Assembly: GCA_050304855.1 (NCBI GenBank)
Contig: JBNLEI010000217.1
Span: 1 to 20,777 of the forward strand
DNA: 20,777 nt
Origin: Methylomarinum sp050304855
Lineage (GTDB): Bacteria; Pseudomonadota; Gammaproteobacteria; Methylococcales; Methylomonadaceae
Direction: 5' to 3'
A program made the translations under genes and the position numbers. Below are positions 14,754 to 20,777 of this stretch, piece by piece. The notes under the pieces are model-generated. The model was not told where the DNA came from and ran no database searches. It was given only the letters and a program-made list of their open reading frames with translations. How positions within the stretch are numbered: position 1 is the first letter of the stretch; every line of letters begins with the position of its first letter.

Positions 14754-16721
14754 TCAGAATCTGAAATTAGCCTGCGCGTAAAAACTACGTTCGACTTGAC
14801 TGCTGTTGACGCCGCCGTCTTGTCTTGATGATGATTCCGGATGCTGCGGATCTAATAAATTGCGGGCAATAAAACTAAGTTCGACCGATTTTAGCGGATG
14901 CCATCCCAGCCTTAAATCCAGTCGGTGATAAGACGGCGCCAAATCGCCCGGTACGTTGTCCACGTAATACCAATGCGAATCGAATTCGGTGTTGTAAGGA
15001 AGATTAAGATACGAGTGGAGAGAGAACTGATGATGGGGTGAACGGCGCTCCTGTAGATCCGCCGAGTTATCAGCAGAACCTACGCCCCTTAACATCATTT
15101 CAAGCCAGCTGTAGGTTCCCTGTAAACGCCAACTTTCAAAAACTTGCCATTGACTGGATAATTCCACTCCGTAAGTTTCGCCTTCGGCTTTATTGTCTAT
15201 CAAGACCGGTATGATCAATTGGCCATTACTAAAGTAGGGCGTTTGGGGTTCGTTGGTAGCGAGGTGGCTATAGTCGTTATAAAATCCACTGATGTCCAGA
15301 CTGAAATTATTGGCGGGAATAAAACGGTAGCCGATTTCGTAAGCCAGCAGATCTTCGGCATCGAAATGATCGTTGCCCTGGATATTCAGGATCGTATTCG
15401 GTGAAGTGTTGATATTCAAATTCAGATCGTGGTCGGCACGAGAAGGGGTTCTGACAGCGCGTGAAACCGCAGCCCAGATTTTATGTTCATCCGATAAATT
15501 AATCAGGCCTCGGATAGAGGGTTGCACTTCGAATCCCGAATAATCGTTGTGCTCTAACTTGGAGCCTAACGTTATATTTAATAAACCGTCGAGAAAACTT
15601 AAGTCAGTTTGCACAAAAGTGCTTAGTAAATGCGTATCCCTTTCTTCGGGATCAAACGACAGATTGAGTTTGCGCTGCAATTCGTCGGCGGCAAAGCGGT
15701 AGCCTAGTCCCCAGATTACGTCGAAACCGCTGGAGATATTCAACTGGTGTTGAAAGTCCAGGTTCAAAATATCGCGCTTTTGGGACAAGATAATGGCGTC
15801 TTTGTAGAGATGGCTATAGTAAAGATCGAATTTGAATTCTTGTTGTGGATCAACTTGATGCACCCAACCAGTCTGTATAAAACCGCCTTTGCTGGTCAGG
15901 TTGTCGGATACCGGGGCCTGACCTAAGCTGCTGACCGAAAGTGATCCCCCTTGTTCGCCGCCGAAGACTTCGCCTTTAAAACTGAGTTGGTCTTTAGGGG
16001 TCGCTTGCCAATCGGCCCGGAAACCGCCTCTGGCCATATCCCATTCGTCGAATGCATCGTTTCCCGAAAAGTCGACAAAGTCGCCTTTATTCATGTATTT
16101 GCTGTAGAGGCGGTAATGAAAGTCGGTTCCGATTTGACTGCCGTAGCGGATGGCACCCATCAGTTTTTCATGACTTCCGGTACCGATTTGCGAGAGCAAG
16201 CCATGTGTGTCTTTGGCCGATTGAGTAACGATGTTGATAACCCCGTTCACTGCATTGGATCCCCAAATCGTGGCGCCGGGGCCGCGAATAACCTCGATTT
16301 TTTTAATATCTTCAAAAATTAAATCGTGATCGTTCCAGTAAACGCCGGAGAATAACGGATCGTAAATACTACGTCCGTCAATCATAACCAACATTTTATT
16401 CGCAAAAAGATTATTGAATCCGCGAGAGCTAACACCCCATTTATTGCTATCCACCTGGGCTACGCTAAAACCCGGAATGCCTCGAAACAGCTCCGGTAAT
16501 GATGTTGCCCCCGAACGGCGTATATCCTCTTGAGTGATGACATAAGCCGCCGAGGCGACTTCGGTTAGGTTTTGTTCTTTTTTTGAGGCCAGCTCAATGC
16601 TGGTTTCGCTGAGCTGTTCCAGTGATAAGTTTTTGAATTCAGTCAGGTCGTTCGCTTGGGCCGTGAAAGAGTGTGCTAGAAATGGCCAAAATATCCATAA
16701 TTGTTTGATCGGCGAGTTCAT
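14754..16721 (-). CDS. TonB-dependent outer-membrane receptor
   Basis: This is an outer-membrane receptor of 655 residues from the ATG at 16721. A TTG at 16757 would add 12 residues, but the ATG gives a compact signal peptide (ends FTAQA). The plug starts with an SLEQLSETSIELASKKEQ-type segment followed by VITQEDIRRSG. It then has GFSV, SSRGFN, KMLVMIDGRSIY and IEVIRGPGATIWGSNAVNGVINI within about residues 50-160. The C-terminus ends in Phe (QANFRF), as in beta-barrel proteins. Most of the rest is alternating strand. The ligand cannot be read from the sequence; relatives of this plug type are linked to unassigned ligands. It leads the YfiR and kinase genes and is separated from the divergent DUF5610 gene by about 200 bases. 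Confidence 0.94.
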   Translation of the reverse strand: MNSPIKQLWIFWPFLAHSFTAQANDLTEFKNLSLEQLSETSIELASKKEQNLTEVASAAYVITQEDIRRSGATSLPELFRGIPGFSVAQVDSNKWGVSSRGFNNLFANKMLVMIDGRSIYDPLFSGVYWNDHDLIFEDIKKIEVIRGPGATIWGSNAVNGVINIVTQSAKDTHGLLSQIGTGSHEKLMGAIRYGSQIGTDFHYRLYSKYMNKGDFVDFSGNDAFDEWDMARGGFRADWQATPKDQLSFKGEVFGGEQGGSLSVSSLGQAPVSDNLTSKGGFIQTGWVHQVDPQQEFKFDLYYSHLYKDAIILSQKRDILNLDFQHQLNISSGFDVIWGLGYRFAADELQRKLNLSFDPEERDTHLLSTFVQTDLSFLDGLLNITLGSKLEHNDYSGFEVQPSIRGLINLSDEHKIWAAVSRAVRTPSRADHDLNLNINTSPNTILNIQGNDHFDAEDLLAYEIGYRFIPANNFSLDISGFYNDYSHLATNEPQTPYFSNGQLIIPVLIDNKAEGETYGVELSSQWQVFESWRLQGTYSWLEMMLRGVGSADNSADLQERRSPHHQFSLHSYLNLPYNTEFDSHWYYVDNVPGDLAPSYHRLDLRLGWHPLKSVELSFIARNLLDPQHPESSSRQDGGVNSSQVERSFYAQANFRF

Positions 16722-16922
16722 TTGTTTATTTTTGTTCGGTTCTATTGTCCGTTTCAATGCTTAAGCTGGATGAGTCAATGTAAATTTTAGACATTCTACA
16801 AATTTTTAAACCATAAATAATGTTATAGCTCAAAAAAACGATTAAAGAATTTTTATAGATTGCCGATTATGTGATTGGTCTCATGAAAATTTTTCTCGCT
16901 ACCAAGTATGAAGGTGCCCCAA

Positions 16923-18116
16923 ATGTTAAATCCAACATTCAATTTTCCATCGGCATTTCCAAGATTTGATCTGCACGGTTTTGGGAAAAACCGGATTCAC
17001 GGGCACGGCAGCGAGCATGTCAAACGATCCGAACGTATGCAGGAAATGGAGCCGCAAAAGTTAGTCGGTCGCCATGTCGTTGGTAAGCTTGAAAAAGTTC
17101 TGCAGAAGGAAGGTGTCAATCTGCAAAAAATCAGCAGTGAAGATTTCTCTCCTCAGACGGTCGCCGATAGGATTATGTCATCGGTCCAACAGGCATATGG
17201 ACAATTTAAACAGTCACAACCGGAAGGCACGGACGATAGTGAATTTTTCTCTCAAGTAAGGGAAGGTTTGGAAAAGGGATTTGCCGAGGCGCGGGATATT
17301 TTGGATAGTTTCGGTGTTTTGCAAGGACAGATTTCCGCCGACGTCGATGAAACCTATCAATTGACCATGGAAAGATTTGATCAGTTGGAATCAGGCAGGG
17401 GGCCTGAGACGGTCGGCAAACTCACTGAAATGGCATTTCAGAGCGTCGCCATGCAGTCGGAGCGAAGCGGTCAACTTCAAATCGAAACACAGGAAGGCGA
17501 TATTGTCACTGTCAGTTTCAGCCAATCCGCTGCGGCCAGCAGCAGTGCCCTGGATGTTAAGCAGCAAGGAGCGTCGTTGAACGCGTTTTCACAAAGTTAT
17601 GCTTATAGCAGCGAATTCAATATTAGTATTGAAGGTGATTTAAACCAGGACGAACAGGACGCGCTAAAGGACTTGATGCGACAAATGCATAAAGTCAGTA
17701 ATGCTTTTTTCCATGGTAATGAAAAAGCGGCAATCCGGCACGCGATGAAAGCCGGTTTTAACGGAGAGCAAATTGCCGGTTTTTCAATGGATCTGAGCAT
17801 GCAAAAGTCGGTACAGGCAGTCGCTGCTTATCAACAAACGTCGATGCCAGAACAAACGGTTAATGCCGATTTATTGCAGCAAGCGGGCGATTTTCTGAAC
17901 AGCGCCAAAGCGATTCTGGCTGACGCGCGTTCCGCTATGGAAACGATGGCGGAGCCGCGGCAGGCATTTACCGATTTATTTGCCAATATCGGTTTATTGA
18001 ACAACGATATTCCGAACGATTCGGTTGGCATCGAAGACACAGGGGTCTTCGGTCGTGTGGTCGATAATCTCGGCAGCGATATTTTTTCCGGGGAAAATAC
18101 GCGGAAAGCGGCTTAA
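16923..18116 (+). CDS. DUF5610-type protein
   Basis: This is a 397-residue soluble protein when started at the ATG at 16923, which has AAGG about eight bases upstream. An ATG at 16908 lacks a clear site. Residues about 30-150 carry the DUF5610 pattern: ADRIMSSVQQAY, then FSQVREGLEKGFAEARDILDSFGVLQGQI and DVDETYQLTMERFDQL. The rest is mostly Gln-, Ser- and Ala-rich helix, with a central region resembling a coiled coil (about 225-330). There is no signal peptide, membrane span or Cys cluster. The function of the family is unknown. It is transcribed alone, convergent to the rnf operon, with 78 bases between. Confidence 0.82.
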   Translation: MLNPTFNFPSAFPRFDLHGFGKNRIHGHGSEHVKRSERMQEMEPQKLVGRHVVGKLEKVLQKEGVNLQKISSEDFSPQTVADRIMSSVQQAYGQFKQSQPEGTDDSEFFSQVREGLEKGFAEARDILDSFGVLQGQISADVDETYQLTMERFDQLESGRGPETVGKLTEMAFQSVAMQSERSGQLQIETQEGDIVTVSFSQSAAASSSALDVKQQGASLNAFSQSYAYSSEFNISIEGDLNQDEQDALKDLMRQMHKVSNAFFHGNEKAAIRHAMKAGFNGEQIAGFSMDLSMQKSVQAVAAYQQTSMPEQTVNADLLQQAGDFLNSAKAILADARSAMETMAEPRQAFTDLFANIGLLNNDIPNDSVGIEDTGVFGRVVDNLGSDIFSGENTRKAA

Positions 18117-18194
18117 TTTTATTTTCCGGTTTTTCAATTTCGGCAGTGGCAATTTGAGATTATCTCGAACTGCTAATCCGAAGTTCCAAGAGGC

Positions 18195-18377
18195 TCACGG
18201 CTCGCGATCACAACCGCCGTTCTGGCATCCGCAGTTTTTACCGCATCCCAGTCCCTCTTCTTTAGCCGGGCCGAACTCGGGATGACGGGCGGCAAATTTT
18301 CGGGATGCTTGTTGGACCAGTATCCAACCCAACATCAGGGAAAAAATAACAGCCATTGCGATTAGAAAATTAATCAT
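18195..18377 (-). CDS. small membrane-anchored four-Cys protein, NqrM-like
   Basis: This is a 60-residue protein with an N-terminal span (about 2-20), a basic loop and a C-terminal cluster of four Cys (45, 49, 51, 56) in GCGKNCGCQNGGC. Size, layout and Cys content recall NqrM (DUF539), the factor needed for maturation of the Fe centre of Na+-NQR. Here it sits 63 bases after rnfA, the Rnf counterpart of NqrE. RnfA and RnfE share an Fe-S centre, so a metal-delivery role would fit. The Cys spacing differs from NqrM and from the RnfB cluster, so the family call is tentative. AAGAGA, seven bases before the ATG, is a clear ribosome-binding site. A truncated rnfB is less likely. Confidence 0.75.
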   Translation of the reverse strand: MINFLIAMAVIFSLMLGWILVQQASRKFAARHPEFGPAKEEGLGCGKNCGCQNGGCDREP

Positions 18378-18440
18378 GTCGTCTCTTTATTAATCATTTT
18401 GTTGATAAGAGTGATATTTCCCCACTAGGTTCCTCGGTTT

Positions 18441-19031
18441 TTAGGAAACCGATCCGCCCAATCCAGCGAAGCCCATGAAAGTCATCGATAAAATGCCGGC
18501 TAACATCATACTCAGAGCCGCCGCTTTGGTAATGCTCGGTAAGTTAGATAATTCCAGCTTTTCGCGGATACCGGCCATTAGTACGATTGCCAATGCGAAG
18601 CCTGCACCGGCGCCCAGGCTGAAGGCGACCGATTGCAGAAAATCATAACCCCGTGCAGTTTGGAAAAGGGCAACGCCTAAAATTGCACAGTTGGTGGTGA
18701 TTAACGGTAAGAAAATTCCCAACGCCCTGAATAATGTCGGACTGAATTTCTTAAGCACCATTTCAACCAATTGGACGGATGAAGCGATGATGGCGATATA
18801 GCTGATCAGACGAAGAAATTCCAGGTTATATTGAGTCAGAACCAGATTGATGGCATAGGCGCAGACGGAACTGACAAACATCACAAATGTGGTTGCCAGC
18901 CCCATGTTGAAGGCGGTGTCGCGTTTTGCGGAAACTCCCACGAACGGACATAGGCCGAGAAACATGGCCAGAACGAAGTTGTTGATCAGAAAAGCGCTGA
19001 GAAAAATAAAACTGAGAGATTCTGGATTCAT
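18441..19031 (-). CDS. rnfA: Rnf electron transport complex subunit RnfA
   Basis: This inner-membrane subunit is paired with RnfE; the two together hold a [2Fe-2S] centre. It has 196 residues and six spans. The conserved Cys are C28 in FLGLCPF and C115 in ITTNCAILG. The family segments NNFVL, LATTFVM and GIREKLE are all present. It is the RnfA type, not NqrE, since ATTFVM and LGIFLPLITTNCA are closest to RnfA and the neighbours are Rnf-type. AAGAGACA lies about six bases before the ATG. The gene follows rnfE by 105 bases, the largest gap in this operon. Confidence 0.93.
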   Translation of the reverse strand: MNPESLSFIFLSAFLINNFVLAMFLGLCPFVGVSAKRDTAFNMGLATTFVMFVSSVCAYAINLVLTQYNLEFLRLISYIAIIASSVQLVEMVLKKFSPTLFRALGIFLPLITTNCAILGVALFQTARGYDFLQSVAFSLGAGAGFALAIVLMAGIREKLELSNLPSITKAAALSMMLAGILSMTFMGFAGLGGSVS

Positions 19032-19136
19032 GATGATGTCTCTTAATTTAGGTTCAGTGGGTTAATGGAGTGGTCCATTATGTCCTTGAACTGTTTAAAG
19101 CGGGTTAGCGATGACCGGGGCCGAACCTTACGCGTT

Positions 19137-19811
19137 TCAATTTTGTTGGGGAATCGTACAATGCGAGGCGGTGTCGTCTGCTATCGATTTTCCGGTTTTA
19201 CGTTGTTCGACATAATTGATCAGCAACAGCCAGCTACCCAGTACGATAAAACCGCCGGGTGGAAGAATCATTACCACCCAAGGCTGAAAATGGCTGCTGA
19301 ACACCTGATAACCCAATAATTGGCCTGCGCCCAGCAGTTCCCGTACGCTGCCCAACATAACTAGCGCCAAGCTAAAACCCAAGCCCATACCGAAGGCGCT
19401 GACCACCGATTTTCCGAACGAGTGTTTCGATGCATAGGCTTCCGCCCGACCTAGGATCAAGCAGTTCACCACGATTAATTGAATGAAAGCTCCCAGTTTG
19501 TTATATAAATCCAAACTGACCGCTTGAATCAGATAATCCACTAAGGTGACGAAGGTAGCGATGATTACGATATAGGTCGTGATGCGTACTTGTTTGGGAA
19601 TAAAGTTTCTCAACGCCGAGACCAACGCGTTGGAGCAGACCAGGACGAAGACGGTCGCAGCTCCCATGCCCAGCGAGTTCTCGACGGTGTTGGTGACGGC
19701 TAAGGTTGGGCATAAACCCAACATCATCACGAATACCGGGTTTTCTTTCCACAAACCGGCGGTAAAATCTTCCAGTGTTAATGGTGTGTCTTTGGGGTTG
19801 GTATGAGCCAT
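19137..19811 (-). CDS. rnfE: Rnf electron transport complex subunit RnfE
   Basis: This is a 224-residue inner-membrane subunit with six spans. C34 in LGLCPTLAVT and C117 in VVNCLILGRAEAYA are the Fe-S ligand candidates that face those of RnfA. The N-terminal GLWKENPVFV and the GRAEAYA motif distinguish it from NqrD. LGSVREL and LPPGGFI are typical of the C-terminal half. GAGGTG is a good ribosome-binding site in the eight-base gap after the rnfG stop. Confidence 0.94.
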   Translation of the reverse strand: MAHTNPKDTPLTLEDFTAGLWKENPVFVMMLGLCPTLAVTNTVENSLGMGAATVFVLVCSNALVSALRNFIPKQVRITTYIVIIATFVTLVDYLIQAVSLDLYNKLGAFIQLIVVNCLILGRAEAYASKHSFGKSVVSAFGMGLGFSLALVMLGSVRELLGAGQLLGYQVFSSHFQPWVVMILPPGGFIVLGSWLLLINYVEQRKTGKSIADDTASHCTIPQQN

Positions 19812-19819
19812 AAATCACC

Positions 19820-20512
19820 TCATTCGTTAGGGTTGTTTACCGCCTGCTCTAGCAAGGTCAAGTTTTTAGCGATGATCGGATGCAAGGTTTGCCCGCTTTG
19901 GTTTAGCATCCTTCCGACCGCGTTCGACGTAATGGTTGAGCCCGAGATGGCGTCGATTTCCCACGGATTCCGCTTTGTGCCGTGGCGAACGGTTTTGATC
20001 CCGTTGAGTAAGCCGTTAAGTTCGTCATTCACTTTCGCTTCCAGGCAAACAAAATTGGCCAGAAATTCGGCATTAGTCGCTATCTGTGTGCCGAACCCTG
20101 GTGTTTCGGTGCTTTTTAAGACATCGAAACCGGTGATGCAACCGGTAAAAGGGTTGTAGCCGTATAACAGTTTGACAGTATCCTGATATCCTTGAGCAGC
20201 GGCGGGAAGAGCGATTCCGCTAAGTTTTCCCTCTCGGTCGTAACCGGCATAAATTAATTCTCCGTCCGCTTTGTCGTCGCTAAGGTGCAGGTTTCCTTCT
20301 TTAACGGAGAAAGTTAGACGGGTAACCGCTTGCGGGAGCACTTTAAATATCGCGCGTTCGGTAGCGATACGTTGATTTTCGGCAATAATCGGTTTCGTGT
20401 ATTCATAAACCAAAACTACCAGTAAACCAGACAGCATGGCGACAACGGCGAGTGTGACGATCAGCGAAGCGCTGGATGGCAGAGTTTGGACGGAGGGCTG
20501 TTGATCGCTCAT
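19820..20512 (-). CDS. rnfG: Rnf electron transport complex subunit RnfG
   Basis: This subunit is anchored by one N-terminal span (about 16-37), and its periplasmic domain carries covalently bound FMN. The 230 residues include TPGFGTQI (137-144) and the flavinylation motif D187-A-I-S-G-S-T193. T193 is the expected FMN attachment site and is used by the ApbE transferase. The family consensus is SGAT, so SGST is a mild deviation. The gene starts inside the rnfD stop codon (four-base ATGA overlap), so translation is coupled. The size fits RnfG better than the longer NqrC. Confidence 0.93.
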   Translation of the reverse strand: MSDQQPSVQTLPSSASLIVTLAVVAMLSGLLVVLVYEYTKPIIAENQRIATERAIFKVLPQAVTRLTFSVKEGNLHLSDDKADGELIYAGYDREGKLSGIALPAAAQGYQDTVKLLYGYNPFTGCITGFDVLKSTETPGFGTQIATNAEFLANFVCLEAKVNDELNGLLNGIKTVRHGTKRNPWEIDAISGSTITSNAVGRMLNQSGQTLHPIIAKNLTLLEQAVNNPNE

Positions 20513-20777
20513 GATTTATTGTCCTTGTCGCGGGCACCGTAAATCCGCGGCTGGGTATACAGTTCGATGATCGGAGTCGCCGCATTGCCGAATAAAATTG
20601 CGTACATAACCGCTTCCGTCAAGCCGCCGAACAGACGAATAACGACGGTTAAAAAGCCGACCAGCAATCCGAATATGAAAATGCCCAAAGGCGTGACCGG
20701 TGAAGCCACCATATCGCTGGCCATAAAAACAGCGCCGAACACCAGGCCGCCGGATAACAGCATAAATGCTGGTCCCG
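20509..20777 (-). CDS. rnfD: Rnf electron transport complex subunit RnfD, C-terminal part
   Basis: The gene is cut by the right edge of the window. The last 88 codons are visible and the frame stays open to the edge. The segment holds LLSGGLVFGAVFMASDMVASPVTP, the conserved RnfD/NqrB stretch, followed by two spans and a short cytoplasmic tail. GPAFM precedes it, so the internal ATG at 20763 is not the start. RnfD carries covalent FMN in a loop outside the visible part. It overlaps rnfG by four bases. Confidence 0.9.
   Translation of the reverse strand, partial: GPAFMLLSGGLVFGAVFMASDMVASPVTPLGIFIFGLLVGFLTVVIRLFGGLTEAVMYAILFGNAATPIIELYTQPRIYGARDKDNKS

Noticed and set aside
18195..18377. Truncated rnfB
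   Set aside because: It has an N-terminal span followed by Cys residues as RnfB does, but the spacing CxCx4C differs from the RnfB CxxCx4C cluster, the start has a clean ribosome-binding site and the ORF is closed without signs of decay.
18441..20777. Na+-NQR (nqrBCDE) in place of Rnf
   Set aside because: GLWKENPV and GRAEAYA in the E subunit, ATTFVM in the A subunit and the short G subunit fit Rnf, not Nqr; no nqrF follows.

Overview
The window looks like chromosomal DNA of a Gram-negative gammaproteobacterium. It encodes an Rnf complex of the proteobacterial type, a cytochrome c4, LpxD, a TonB-dependent receptor and a YfiR-family protein. The copper-centred left arm, the c-type cytochromes and the moderate base composition would suit a methanotroph of the Methylococcales, but that is an inference and not proven by the sequence. 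Genes are densely packed. No rRNA, tRNA, CRISPR array, insertion sequence or phage gene was seen, and no stretch longer than about 300 bases lacks a gene.

Left arm (1-5652, + strand): a metal island, probably copper. It encodes a 60-residue Cys-cluster protein of the type normally fused to the N-terminus of FixI/CcoI-like ATPases. Next comes a His/Met-rich single-span membrane protein with its own terminator. These are followed by a run of four closely spaced genes: an HMA_2-like domain protein, a P1B-1 copper ATPase with the full copper signature, a TauE/SafE-like membrane protein with a His/Met tail, and an EcsC-family protein. Together they read as a metal capture, transfer and export or cuproenzyme-assembly module.

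Centre-left (5820-7280, + strand): a four-span membrane protein carrying one c-type heme motif, and an exported His-rich glycine-zipper protein. Then, on the - strand (7365-10633), a fused multi-span membrane/spermidine-synthase-like protein lies two bases upstream of an lpxD that is not in its usual bamA-fabZ-lpxA setting.

Centre (10711-12690): a charged Arg/Glu/Tyr-rich exported protein closed by a clear intrinsic terminator and preceded by a di-heme cytochrome c4 (- strand), then a Nudix hydrolase (+ strand). The Nudix tail overlaps the tail of the following convergent gene by 48 bases.

Centre-right (12643-16721, - strand): a tight three-gene unit of TonB-dependent receptor, YfiR-family periplasmic protein and CHASE8-like/HAMP histidine kinase. 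This resembles the YfiBNR periplasmic relay, but the diguanylate cyclase is replaced by a kinase and no response regulator is in view. It is one of the more interesting systems here. A DUF5610-type protein (16923-18116, + strand) follows.

Right arm (18195-20777, - strand): rnfD (cut by the window edge), rnfG, rnfE and rnfA, in the order D-G-E-A, then a 60-residue membrane-anchored four-Cys protein resembling the NqrM maturation factor. The Rnf complex couples ferredoxin and NAD+ electron transfer to ion movement across the inner membrane. rnfB and rnfC are not visible and are expected beyond the right edge.
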